A stretch of DNA of 19,847 nt from Filobasidium wieringae (Eukaryota > Basidiomycota > Tremellomycetes > Filobasidiales > Filobasidiaceae): NCBI GenBank assembly GCA_001600055.1, contig BCIV01000027.1, forward strand, positions 1 to 19,847. The letters are read 5' to 3'. A model generated the notes under the pieces. It did not search any database and had not been told where the DNA came from. It saw only the letters and a program-made list of their open reading frames with translations. A program made the position numbers and the translations under genes. Positions 9,243 to 19,174 of the stretch are shown here, one piece after another; the stretch's first letter is position 1; the number at the start of each line of letters is the position of its first letter.

Positions 9243-10916
9243 ATGGAGTGGAGACCCCATGGCCACTCGGGATGTGTCTTTTACTGCCCAGGACGAGATC
9301 ACCCTGTCGAAAACAAACCGAACGTTTGTACCGTCTGCCCGCTCGCCTGCCATCTGCCAGTATACAAGCTCAACACTCTGTCTATGTTCTACTGCATGTG
9401 TCTTTTTATCAGGCAAAGAGTTCAGGTCCTGGGTACCGATCACTCAGCTTCAATTCGGTCAACGTCAGACAGTCAGTAACTGTCTCAAGCACATCGCAAG
9501 CCGGTCGATCGTTACCAATCGACACAACCGACCTACCCTCTGCATCTGCCTCGACAGTCTCCCATCTGAAGCGTTAAACGCATACAAAATCTCGACTTAT
9601 TGAACGGCTTCTTCAACCAGGTTAGTCCCGATCGATCGACTGAGTAGCTTATTTTGCGGCTCGAGCATTAACGTACCATCTACAGCTGGAGTCCTGCAAG
9701 ACGATATTTGCTGGCATCCACACCATGAGGACCCCCTCGAGCAAGAGAGTCAGATCCCCTTCGTCGTCAAACGGTCAGGATGTATCCCCACGACCGGCCT
9801 GAATGCAGAGAAAAGATTCGACGTGTCCCTCTCCTGCCTCGGCCTCTCACCTTCAGGACCTATCACGGATATGACTACCCTGGAAGCAATTTAGCCCATA
9901 CAGGACATGACACAGCCCATGTCTATTGCTATCGAACAGCGAGCTCGATTCGTCGATTACCTTCGAAACTATCATGACATTCAAGCGGACGCTTGCGGAC
10001 GAGCGGCACCTCTCACACCGGCTTTGCCATCTAGATGGACGAAAGCAAGCATCACGGCTACATGTTATATGCTATGTGAGGCCGTGGGGATGGGCAAAAC
10101 ACTCTCAGCACTTTCCGTCTCTGTCAAAGACATCAGAAAGACTAGGTGTCTACAAGCAACCTTGATCTCATGTCTTGAAGCACTCCAAGAGTTGATCTGG
10201 CGGATCTTGTTCAGTGGAGAAAGACGATACGGGACCCCACTCGGTAAACCGTATATGACAATCACCTTTCAAGTCCTCCTGATACAATAAGATGCATCGG
10301 TCAGGACCCTGGAGCACCGTCATTTATTATCCTCAATGAGTCGATATGTGGGCAATCCCTCACACTTGGGCCTGGCGGAGAAACTCGAACGTCACAAGCT
10401 TCGATGTGGTTCAATAAAATACTGGTGACACGATCCATAAACCGGAAGACCTGACCTTGACCAAATTCTCAGCTTTCCGAGTCATGATGGACAAATGCAT
10501 GAACTTCACTCGAAAGCATTGCGACCGTTACAGCCACACTACGATCACGCCGCAAAGCCATGGGTCACCCTCGCCGATACTCAAGACGATTTGGCAGATG
10601 CTATACGTGTGACAGAAAGCTTGGGAGCTGCTGTTCTCATAGGCACTATCGATCGCTTGAACCAGGGCTTCAACTTACAGATAGGTTCACATATATCGAT
10701 ACTGGATTTGGCGTAATGTTGGCGTCTGCTTTCGAAAAGTCGGGATCAAAGTACGGCTGAATCTGAGCGACACAGTCAGAAGACTGGATTATCTGTCCAT
10801 CTCGCCTCTGTACTGCACATGTGCATCGGATAGTTGCATCGGGAACGGTCGACGAATGGCTACTACCGTTTGGTTTTGATCGGCAAATGCCTCGCATCCA
10901 AGTTGGGGGAGTATAA
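9243..10916 (+). pseudogene. Degraded, internally deleted SNF2-family ATPase/helicase
   Basis: ATGs lie at 9243 and 9259. Frame 1 is open from the end of a 65-nt intron (9621-9685, GTTAGT..CTACAG) to 10290 except TAG at 9892-9894. It holds Walker A CEAVGMGKTLSALS (core GMGKT about 10087-10101), a motif-Ia-like ATLISCLEALQ and FSGERRYGTPLGKPYMTITF. Frame 0 then carries a motif-II-like FIILNESI (about 10323-10346, Asn where Asp is expected). Frame 1 resumes with motif V, DRLNQGFNLQIGSHISILDL, near 10648-10710. Frame 0 ends with VHRIVASGTVDEWL (about 10820-10865). SNF2 proteins normally have some 350-450 residues between motif I and the C-terminal motifs; here there are about 200, so much of the core is missing. 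Frame changes fall inside conserved blocks without good splice sites. SNF2 ATPases remodel chromatin or act in repair; this copy should be inactive. Some frame changes could still be unrecognised introns. Confidence 0.72.
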
Positions 10917-11635
10917 CATGCTGCCATTCTTCCTTGATCTTCAATAAGAGAACATGGATCACATAAAACGGTAATTAGCCAAGCCCTCTTTCCTCGCCTC
11001 TTCCGCTCAGCCTTCAAAAGTGTGCTGTCATAATCATAATGTATCGAGCGTGTAGATCCCTGACTATACTGCAATTACATGCCTACGAGTCGGAGATGTG
11101 TGGCTGTGTATGCTTAAGCGACGTTATATCATCCCGCTTGGACCGCTTCCTGATCTCCCGCGGACTCTATTGCTCGTGTTTTGCTAGCTTGCTGTGAGTT
11201 ATTGATATCGTTAAAGATATCTCCAGGACTACGATCTACATTGTGCACGCGTCTCTGATCGAGTGTTACTCGAGCAAAATCACCCTGATCAGAAGAAACC
11301 CGCTCTTGAGATGTGATCTACTGAAGATGTGACTGTAACGTGCGCGTGATATACTAACAGTACAATTGTTGCCGATGTTCTCTTAGGTGTACACTGTACC
11401 AGGGTTTCGGAAAGCGCGTGCTTCGTGCGAATTCTAAGCTAAACAGACTCGCCACCATCAGATTCAAGCTTGTACTGAGCTAAACGTTGTACAGATGTGA
11501 ATGAAGGTATCTTAGCGGACAATCAAATCTCGTCCGATTGTCTTGATTAGCTGGACCTCACAGCCCAACATTAGCGTAGATACTGGTTGATACAGATCCG
11601 ATCTTATATTTTCGCTAGATAACCGGTCCCTAGCA
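10917..11635. other. No gene seen
   Basis: About 720 bases without a coding stretch I would defend on either strand. There is no obvious repeat or RNA gene. It may be intergenic or fully decayed sequence continuing from the helicase relic. Confidence 0.35.
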
Positions 11636-12248
11636 TTGTATCCCCCACCAGGCCCGATAGGAGCCTTCGTTCGGACACCATACATATCCAGATACCGTGA
11701 AACATTCAGAAACCTTAAGATGCATGGGTACCAGACGAGAGGGTATATGGGTATAGTGATCAGCTCCACCGTTTTAGCAGTCTATAACGCCGTCAGAGCT
11801 TGTCCAGAGACGCAGTGGGAGGCCACGTCCTATCGCCACCGTGATCCGGTTCAGACAACTTGATAGCGCTCCCCACCCTCCGGAATGTCCGATTTTCGGC
11901 GAGAGGGACCATCCTCCAATGGAGAACCATAGATATCGCGTTGTCGTTCAACAAACACATCGTCCCCGTCGAACAATTTGCGTATCAGGTAGCCTAGCTC
12001 ATCCTGCCTCTTGCCCGCGCTGTTACCAGCGAACAAACATCGAGTGGCATACACAAGTCTTCCTAGCACAAAAAACGCGTCAGTACATGGAACCCCTGAA
12101 TGTTCGTTATGGTAGCAACGAGTCCGCAAGTTTGGTAGAAGGATTTCATCACTTGTTCAAAGTCAGAAGCAGAGGGCAAACGAACGGCCAGCAGGATGAG
12201 GAACATGCAATAATGATAAAAGCGTCTTCTAGAACAGCTGCAATATAG
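11636..12248 (+). CDS. Unidentified forward multi-exon gene
   Basis: The first block is an open frame from about 11636 (IGAFVRTPYISRYRETFRNL, then GIVISSTVLAVYNAVRACP). A second exon, 11855-11988, reads NLIALPTLRNVRFSARGTIL and WRTIDIALSFNKHIVPVEQF and ends at GTAGCC. A phase-0 acceptor at 12029 gives a 41-nt intron, then the last exon 12030-12248 reads TRQYMEPLNVRYGSNESASL and ends with TAG. The junction between block one and block two is not settled. No family is recognised. The gene would converge with the reverse-strand gene that stops at 12435. Confidence 0.37.
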
Positions 12249-12434
12249 ATATGTACAGTGGTTTCTACGCATGTCAGAATCGCTTTACTAGGGCAAGGAG
12301 AAGTTTTTCGCGCGACCTCGTGATCGCGATGCAAATCATTGGTTGCTTTCGAGTTCCATCATTCTCAGCGGTAGTCTAGCGGTAGCCTTGTATAGCGCAT
12401 TCGGGCATGATTTCGATGATTCTCGCTTGCTTGG

Positions 12435-13938
12435 TCAAGTCAAACCTGATAGAACCACGTACAAATGTCGTGATTTCTCGTTGACATCTTGGACGTGAGA
12501 CACCGACTCGCTCGCAAATCCGAATCTTGACTGAGGCGAGGCGTCAATCAAATTATGGCAAGTATCCTCAAACTCATCGGCTGCATTGAATTCAGTCGTC
12601 AGAAGCGGGTTGGACACCTTGATCCGTGATTTAAGGAATTGTTCCCCTTCCAGAGAAAACTTTCGACCTTGCTGTAGATCCTGCACGTCATCTCTTCAGG
12701 AAAGGTAAATTCTGGCGCCAGTTTGCGCAAATCCCAAACTTTGTCTCACGATCTCAACCTTTCCAACATTGCGACTGTTTATCGTTTGCATTCCACTTCT
12801 GATGATCAGTTTTCCGCGCTCGATGGGAGGTAGTTGAAGAAAGTAACGACCATCCGTTTTACGTGGCCCAGAATCAAAACCGGAACTTAGATGTGCTTGA
12901 ATTTTGGAATTACAGGAAGTAGTATAGTAGACAATTTGGAAAGCACCAGGATCGTCCGTTCTTACGTGAGACTAAAGGCAGAGGAAAAGGAGTTCCAATC
13001 GGTGTCTTACGTGCCATCAGAAAGAAGGCTAGTGTGATCGCCTCACCTAGCTTTGGGTGTCTCTTTTCGGCAATTATCATCAAGGAGGGATGTTCGATCG
13101 GGAAGGGATGCTTATGAAACGGAAGCGGTAAGCTTGCGTGGTACTCGTGGATCTAGAGCAAAATGCTGGATGATGTATAGATTGTCGTACTTCATACCGA
13201 TGATCCGATCTGATTCTTGGCGGGGAGTCTTGGCGACAGACGACAGCCTGGCTGGACGTGCTATTGAGTCTTTCGATTCTCGAACGCCGGCCTCTCTCGA
13301 GGCTAGGAGTGATGCATGATTCCAATACGTTGTATGGTGAGACATATGGCATGCCTGGATGTGGAGATATTAACGTGACGTTCCGATACACATGACCGCT
13401 CTTGCGCTTCCACGGCGGACAGATAGGAGAGAATCTCCCAGAAAGGGCTTTTCTCGTACTTTGACTGCCTTGCACCCGCCTTTCGAGAGCTTTTGCTTTC
13501 CGATACACAATTCGCAATCCGCATGATTTTGCCTGGATGGGCAGGCTCTCGACGGTCGTCCGAGCATCTTCAAAGGTGCCCGGTCACACTTATGCAAGGT
13601 CTTCGCCATCTAGCGCTTTCCCCGCCGCGGCTTTTAAAAAGGTGTAAAGGTCAAGTCGGGGTGAAAGATGGTACTCACGCTTTCGACCCGACTTCCTTGG
13701 CGGACGGCCATCCAGCTCGGATCACCGGTAGGCAGATAGTTCTTTACAAGGGCGACTGATGTCAATGAACAAGCGGGATCTTTCGTTCAAGGTCTTGCAA
13801 CGAGACTATATCGAGAAGGGTCGTTGTTGTTGAGAAACCATCTCGCGACTTGCGGACAGCTGATCTCGGCAAGAACGATGCGATACAGTGTCGTGGGATT
13901 ATTTCAGGACGCTCGACGGTATCTTGAGGTTCTATCAT
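12435..13938 (-). CDS. Unrecognised reverse-strand gene with several consensus introns
   Basis: A good ATG at 13938 (MIEPQDTVERPEIIPRHC) opens a first coding block; a second block ends at a GTGAGT donor near 13679. The 3' half is well determined: an exon ending at 13145 (DRIIGMKYDNLYIIQHFALD), then 13110-12966 (HPSLMIIAEKRHPKLGEAIT), 12895-12750 (KTDGRYFLQLPPIERGKLII) and 12680-12435 (EFNAADEFEDTCHNLIDASP, TGA). The last two introns are consensus in size and signal: 12965-12896 (GTAAGA..TTCAAG, 70 nt) and 12749-12681 (GTGAGA..GTGCAG, 69 nt). The one at 13144-13111 would be 34 nt. Between 13679 and 13262 two overlapping frames both look coding (HADCELCIGKQKLSKGGCK and PFWEILSYLSAVEAQERS), so that part is unresolved. 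No known domain is recognised; the Cys-rich segment could bind metal. Confidence 0.5.
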
Positions 13939-14400
13939 GTCGGTGACTGTGTTGTGGTTGTATCATGTGTATATGTAACATCCGTCAAATTATACGAGCG
14001 TCGCGTTCCGAGAGTTACTGCTCCTGTTTTCTGATCCCTTGAAAGAAGACTTATATTCAACCATGCATCGCCGTAAGTCGTATCCCCTCGACACAGATGC
14101 CTTCCGTAGTATGTGCGAACCTTCCATACAGCGCGACGGTTATGTTTGATAGCTTTTGGTGACTCGATGTGATTGATGAATGTGCATGGACGTACAAGAA
14201 GAACATGTTCCAACGCCGGTCTCATCGACTGTCCCCTGGATATAGATGCAAGTTTCGTCCTAGTCTCTCGATCGGTTGACCTGTCCACCGAGAGTTCTTG
14301 AACAACGGTCTTCTGTTGTCGAGGTGGGAGTGTCGAAAAGAATCCGCTGCCTAAGCGTTGGAGTGGGAAGACATACGGGAGTAGACTGAAACCCTGAGGA
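13935..14400 (-). CDS. Unidentified reverse-strand coding segments
   Basis: A reverse frame from 14400 reads STPVCLPTPTLRQRILFDTP and closes near 14261. The overlapping frame 14288-13935 is open for 117 codons and contains HVLLVRPCTFINHIESPKAI and RTYYGRHLCRGDTTYGDAWL before TGA at 13935. They could be two exons of a gene upstream of the one starting at 13938, or 5' exons of that same gene. The stop of this frame overlaps the next ATG, which is unusual for fungi and suggests the boundary is wrong. No domain is recognised. Confidence 0.3.
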
Positions 14401-14464
14401 ACGTAAATTAGTCCTTACTGCAAGGTCTGTTGACAATTCGGACCACCTGATTTATCGTCTCTAC

Positions 14465-15899
14465 AGGAAGCCAGAGTATCAAACCGATGAAGACCCTGGG
14501 ATGGAATCGCTATACGAGGCTAGATAGCTCGCTCGCGGGGAGTCGTGAAGGTGTGCAGGATCATGAGCTGAGAGAGAAGAGCGTGATGTTGAGGATAGCC
14601 AAGGCCTGCACGTCCGATATGAACCCACACGGTGAAGGTCATCATCTACCTCGAAGATTTTGGACAAGAGCGATTACACGTCAGAGGGCTTAACTCTCGT
14701 GGGAGTCACGTGATCCAAGCTACACGTGTCCCCACCGCGGATTCCCTGACGAGTATGAGATCGCATGAAAACCGAACAAAGTCGTCCGTTGTAGTCTCTC
14801 TTGGATCTCTTGACTTCTCAACTCAGACTCGTCCCTCTCGCAACGTATGGGACTGGAGACTATCGGGAGTATTCGGGCGACGTATCCCCGTATGGAAACG
14901 CGCCCAGGTCCGCAAGATTCCAGCACATATACGTCTCATGAACGGTGATAGGTGTCGTGGTATGCTCAAGAGATTGGGCGACCGGATTGATTCTGGTACT
15001 TGAGACGAACTAGGCTGATTACGGAGGGTAAGTACCTCGTTTTGCAATCTTTTTCATCAAAGGCAAAGGAAGACCGTTCATCCTCGGCTCCGTACTGTAC
15101 AACCATGACCTTTCTTTCATCAGGCAACTTGTAGAAGACCTACAATGGATCAAACATTCCCGATTCGACCACTTCTACAGCATCGCAAGGAAGAACCAAG
15201 TCGTATTCAAGCGGCATAGATCAGGTCTCAATTCCGCTAATACCCGTCGTCGGGATTTCACCTCGCAAATGACGAATATCTTTGAGTACCCGAACTTCCT
15301 ATCATGAGGTATCAACGGCATAGGCTTGGACAGGTGGCTTCCCAGGTGAGTTTGTGATATGAGGATCGGTGGGTTCACTTTCCATGCGAGGGGGTGACTG
15401 ACCATCACTTCAGTTGACGTGGTCAGGTTACCCCGAACCGGCCGCCTTGAGAAATCAGAAGAAACCCTTCTGGCCAACCATCTTCGTCCTCTCATTTCTC
15501 TTCCATAACAATCACGCTCCCAATTCAACAGGAATATCATCCTAACAGAGGTCGCGTTTGAAGCGAAGGAGATCAACGATGTTGACGATAATGATTCCGA
15601 TTCCGATTCCGATTCCGACTCTAGTTCGTGTGCTTCACCTGTGATTCCCGCTCCACCCGGATGGATGGCAAGCTATCAAACTTCAACGAGGAGAGTGATG
15701 ACGATATAGATTGGGAATGGCAGGTGACCTGTCGTACGTTTCCATATCATATCAGACGAAGTCTCCCCCAGGCTCCTCTTCCCTCTTTCCCCCGTGCCCT
15801 CTTTTCCAGCTGGTGACGGACCTTTTTACCCTAACTTCCCTCCTTGCCTACTTCGTACTCCATTACCCGACCCATCCCAAGCGTTGTGACAAGACCTAG
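14465..15899 (+). CDS. Unrecognised forward gene with an acidic, Ser/Asp-rich C-terminal region
   Basis: A 5' segment near 14465-14530 reads EYQTDEDPGMESLYEAR. The best part is exon 15063-15285 (GKGRPFILGSVLYNHDLSFI, LVEDLQWIKHSRFDHFYSIA), preceded by a 35-nt intron (15028-15062, GTAAGT). It is followed by a 38-nt intron, the 22-nt exon 15324-15345, a consensus intron (15346-15413, GTGAGT..TTCAG, 68 nt) and an exon reading YPEPAALRNQKKPFWPTIFV. Further on, 15545-15640 encodes DNDSDSDSDSDSSS; exons 15673-15723 (NFNEESDDDIDWEWQ) and 15756-15899 (LFQLVTDLFTLTSLLAYF, TAG) follow through two 32-nt introns. The link between the 15414 exon and the acidic part is not resolved. The C-terminal hydrophobic stretch could be a membrane anchor. 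Family unknown; it may be two genes. Confidence 0.43.
15593..15616 (+). repeat. GATTCC hexanucleotide repeat, four units
   Basis: Four perfect GATTCC units followed by GACTCTAG encode alternating Asp-Ser in the frame used by the surrounding acidic segment. A hexamer repeat changes length without breaking frame, as is common in disordered acidic linkers. Confidence 0.85.
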
Positions 15900-16167
15900 C
15901 GGTGCTTCAAAGAACTCCGACAGGTGCCGCTAGGAGGCGCGGGGAGAGGGACGCATGTTCGTCCGAGGTGGCTATCGCGCTGATCAGTAGGGCCTATTTC
16001 ACAAGTCGATCACGGCTAACGAATATGAATACGATAAGTACATTCCCTAAACGTCCGAATACCAAGTATATATATTGTGAACACTAGGTCGGGGTACACA
16101 TACCATACACGCGCATGAGCAATTATATGACAGAATCGTTTTCAAAACCGTTCGTTGGTTGAACTAG
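15900..16167. other. Intergenic or unresolved 5' exons
   Basis: No clear gene. A forward stretch at about 16085-16165 (HEQLYDRIVFKTVRWL) reads like coding sequence and may be an upstream exon of the gene at 16168, but I could not find an in-phase junction. Confidence 0.3.
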
Positions 16168-16910
16168 ACTTGGAGCGTGTTACCTCAAACGGGACGGAGA
16201 TAGTGTCCGTTGCGATGATCAGGATTGCGTTGTTCGGATTCCCAATACTGTGATCCGAGTTATGGGACACCTCACTGATAAATCACAACCCGCTCTCGCA
16301 GACTCAGGCCCATACAGAATTTATCCCCTTCCCATCAATACCGTCGATACATCTCGGACACGCAAGTACTGAGTACTGTTTGCGGCCCGGTGATGCATGG
16401 TCTGATCGACATGTGGATGGAGTGCACCTGCCTCAGCATCTACTGACGTAGGGTCCATGTTTGTCGTCCAGCTTGCGTGTAAACGATCAAACCCTAGCAA
16501 TACACTAGGCTACTGTCCGCTTTTTTCTATGCAATTGTGCAAAACAAGAAGAATCCCCATCAGAATGCCTGTGCATCATTCTCCCCTGCGAGTGATGCAT
16601 TCAACATTGAACGTCTCCAGTAAACGGTTCGTACGGCTCCATAAGATCTCATGCCGCCAGGTATGCATCTCGAGCATGGTATCCGAATCCCGTTGCGGAA
16701 GGGATCACGCTAGAGTATGAGCTCAACCGTCGTACCGAGATCGAAACAAGGCTTCTAATGCACATACGATATCGCCCTCACGTTCAGTACGCAGTGTACG
16801 GTCAAGTCGAACCTAGCTCGTTGAATCGCCAATTAAGGGGTAATCGCATCCTCATCGAGTTGTCACCTTCCATCTTGTCCGATCTGACAAGCAGGCGCTG
16901 TAAGCGTTGA
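16168..16910 (+). CDS. Unrecognised forward gene lacking an ATG in its visible exons
   Basis: Exon 16168-16249 reads LKRDGDSVRCDDQDCVVRIP. A 52-nt intron (16250-16301, GTGATC..TCGCAG, CACTGAT inside) leads in phase to 16302-16451 (STEYCLRPGDAWSDRHVDGV). The 3' exon from about 16621 (after CTCCAG) is open to TGA at 16908-16910 and reads SRAWYPNPVAEGITLEYELN, IETRLLMHIRYRPHVQYAVY and GNRILIELSPSILSDLTSRR. The piece between 16451 and 16621 must hold one or two introns. None of these exons starts with ATG, so ATG-based frame calling misses them all. I recognise no family; alternating hydrophobic residues hint at beta structure. Confidence 0.47.
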
Positions 16911-17239
16911 TTCCTGAAATTGCGGTTGATAGCTTAGGGCAGTGTATCGAATTTAGAGATACTTGTTTCAGGTCGTGGACCGATCCAATAGCGTACTTTC
17001 ATTTAAAAGCGTCCGCGCCACCGAGAGTCGGATCCAATGGGAGAGGTGATGATGAGACGAGAAAGGAACCATCGAACTCAGCAGTATCGAGGTTCGCGTT
17101 GTGTGTTGTATAGTCATTTGCAAGAGAATAGAAATGGCATTTGGTTTCCAGACGGCCAGTGGGAGTAATTGATGAACAGGATAGGCACAATTGAGTTGTT
17201 CCGAGCCGCAAGTCAAATGATGGATGATGGATTGACAGT
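16911..17239. other. No gene seen
   Basis: About 330 bases between the forward stop at 16910 and the reverse stop at 17240. The reverse strand is pyrimidine-rich, which keeps frames open by composition alone, so the open frames here are not persuasive. It is probably the 3' regions of two converging genes. Confidence 0.35.
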
Positions 17240-18157
17240 TCAAGGATAAAAATAGCAGAGTCGGCGTGAGGTGTCACATTCAAGTAAGAATATTATTTGG
17301 ACAGGTGATGGGGTAGTCGTTGGAAAGGAGTCTGAATCCCGATGAGCAGAGGTATTCGGTTGCGGCCGGAGAATCCGTGAGTATGTCGAAGGTGTGGCGA
17401 ATTCAAGGAACACGAATGGATCCGGTTCAAAAAGGATTCCAAGGGGCAGGGAGATTGCAACGTCGAGTTGGAGCAGTGAGAGAAAGAGAACGATCGCGAT
17501 CTGGGTCGGTTTCCCGTAAATACGCAATGGTTTGCCAAGAAGTCGAGAGCAGGACGAAGCCCAGGGGATATGCGACGGGGTGGAAAATTGTCCATCAGAC
17601 CGAGGGTATCATGGACGATGACAATCCGTAGAACATTGGTGTTTGTGAGAAGTTGGTTTTCCAATTGATTGATGAAGATAGTGTTTAGTAAGGTCGTGGT
17701 AATGATAAAGGGCAAGCAACGAGATCCATTTGACGAGGAATAGATAGGTTCCATTCAGGTGAGACAAGTTGAACCGAAAGATCATACAGCCATTTGTTGG
17801 AGTGAGCTTACGGGAGTGATCAAGCAGCGTCGTTTATAGGAGGGATATTCCGACAGGACATAACAGCCGCCTAAAGTTGAGAACAGAAAGAAATAAAGAT
17901 ATTTGGAATCCGTCAGCCGACACCGAAATCCCATCCAGATCGAAATCAGACGCACTTTGTTGCATCTCTCTCCTCTCCTCCCTCAATAACCGTAGTTCTT
18001 TCCGGTACTCTTTCTCTGCAGAGTCCGGTGTAATCGATTGCGGTTGAAGCGGGTGTTGATGATAGGGAATAGGATTAGGGGGGGGGGGAGTGATCAAAGC
18101 GATAGCTCTCGTTCCGAGGGTAAACAAGTGGTATCGAAGGCAACTCCAGGACAGCAT
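17240..18157 (-). CDS. Unrecognised reverse gene with an AG-free 311-nt intron
   Basis: ATG at 18157 begins a Pro-rich N-terminus followed by a charged helix (EKEYRKELRLLREERREMQQ). Exons 18157-17956, 17870-17812 and 17500-17240 join in phase to 173 codons plus stop. Intron one (17955-17871, 85 nt) has GTGCGT, a CTCAAC branch site and a strong pyrimidine tract ending TTTAG. The middle exon encodes GCYVLSEYPSYKRRCLITP and ends at GTAAGC. Because no AG occurs for the next 304 nt, the first possible acceptor is at 17502-17501, and it is in phase; the last exon starts IAIVLFLSLLQLDVAISLPL. Without that splice, translation would stop at 17782-17784 after 96 residues, so retention would give a shorter protein. 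A membrane-associated C-terminus is possible. No family recognised. The CT-rich composition of the last exon is a caution. Confidence 0.5.
18078..18088. repeat. Eleven-base G/C homopolymer inside the predicted coding exon
   Basis: Forward-strand TTAG is followed by ten more G, making an 11-base G run at 18078-18088. On the reverse strand it encodes part of a poly-Pro stretch near residue 25 of the predicted protein. Such runs slip easily, so the frame upstream of it, and therefore the start at 18157, depends on an exact count. Confidence 0.85.
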
Positions 18158-18242
18158 TCAGAGCAAGGATGTTGTGCGGCTGATCGAGCATAGGATGTGA
18201 CTGTGGTTTTCGATACGGCAAGGCGAGAAGATTCCACGCTTC

Positions 18243-18617
18243 CTATTGAACCCAATCATCCTCTTGATGTAGGCCGCAGTGCTCCATCATCTTCTCGTAG
18301 GTTTTTTGGATCGGATCAGGAAGGGAGAGTATGGGTTGTACGATCGTCTGAGAAATATTATGCGTATCTATAGGCCTATCAATATTCTGCCGTATCGGAA
18401 AGATCAATTTAGTATCAACTCACCTTGGATTGGGATCGTGCATTTCGGACCTATTGTCTCCTCGTACTTTGTCAGGAACTGCCGAAACGCCTTGTAGAAA
18501 TCTCCGACTGTATGGGATAGATCTGCGACGCCTTTGAAGTAGCAAAGCCTGTCGAGTTGAACCGAACCCCATGTGCATGACGGTAGGGAGATTCCAGGTG
18601 ATGAGTGCCGTGTGCAT
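18243..18617 (-). CDS. Unrecognised reverse-strand gene
   Basis: The last exon, 18367-18243, reads DTHNISQTIVQPILSLPDPI and YEKMMEHCGLHQEDDWVQ and ends with TAG. It joins in phase across a 56-nt intron (18423-18368, GTGAGT..CTATAG) to an upstream exon ending at 18424 that reads VADLSHTVGDFYKAFRQFLT and KYEETIGPKCTIPIQ. The 5' end is uncertain. Either the upstream frame continues (WGSVQLDRLCYFKG), or a 31-nt intron links it to a start at 18617 (MHTALITWNLPTVMHMGF). A longer frame open to 19180 exists, but that extension overlaps a better forward model. No domain is recognised. Confidence 0.5.
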
Positions 18618-18774
18618 ATTGTTTGCATTTGGCAGGCGACTGTGCACCATGATCTGACAAACTCCCTCAGCATGTTCACGGGACAAGTGTCTAAGACAGA
18701 GCAGGGCGAGGTAAGTGAGGAAGCGCTGCGTGAGCAGTGTGAGAATCTAACGTGCGGTTGTAGACCTAGATCGG

Positions 18775-18960
18775 ATGTCGAGCTTGCTCCGAAGATTGAA
18801 GGGGTCTTTGGAGCTCTATTACGCCGCTCAAATTCTAGCAATTGTGGGTTCATTTGTTGGTGTTCCCGGTGTACCTTCAAGGTTCCGTGGCGTGTGCGTT
18901 TGCTTGCAGGATCTCTTGTTGCAAAGAGTTGCATCCGGAGCGGTGAGGATCGAGTTGTAG
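18775..18960 (+). CDS. Small forward gene behind a consensus leader intron
   Basis: A textbook intron lies at 18711-18763: GTAAGT, CTAAC branch site, GTTGTAG, 53 nt. Twelve bases later ATG 18775 opens 61 codons reading SLLRRLKGSLELYYAAQILA, IVGSFVGVPGVPSRF and DLLLQRVASGAVRIEL. The central hydrophobic part could be a membrane segment. The coding sequence may continue through further introns; TTTGCTTGCAG at 18898-18908 looks like an acceptor. It would diverge from the reverse gene at 18243-18617. The opposite-strand open frame over the same bases cannot also be real unless the loci overlap. Confidence 0.38.
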   Translation: MSSLLRRLKGSLELYYAAQILAIVGSFVGVPGVPSRFRGVCVCLQDLLLQRVASGAVRIEL

Positions 18961-19174
18961 CTAGCTGGTTACTACTGTCGCGTCCTGCAGTAGAGCGTTT
19001 CAAAGACAAAAGCGTAACGGACGAGATAACCCTCACATTCCGGCTCTGCCTTAAGTCGAGGTTGGAGACCGCGTCCGGTAGAGAGGTTATCGGTCCGAGC
19101 GGGACCAGTCTAGGCAAATCCTGAGTTGTCCGGGACGGACCGCGAATTGTCCAGTTCAACAAGCGCAACAAGAA
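18961..19174. other. No gene seen
   Basis: Open frames exist on both strands but neither shows splice support or convincing composition. It connects the small forward gene to the repeat block. Confidence 0.3.

Noticed and set aside
12365..12440. TAGTCTAGCGGTA followed by ATTCTCGCTTGC, reminiscent of tRNA A-box and anticodon-arm sequence
   Set aside because: No complementary anticodon stem, no B-box at the right distance and no matching acceptor stem.
17320..17631. 103-codon forward open frame, Arg/Glu/Ser-rich
   Set aside because: It is the complement of the pyrimidine-rich reverse strand, with no splice or homology support.
17293..17754. 153-codon reverse open frame starting with ATG
   Set aside because: The strand is pyrimidine-rich and AG-free over much of this length, which removes stop codons by composition. 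The in-phase spliced model uses another frame.
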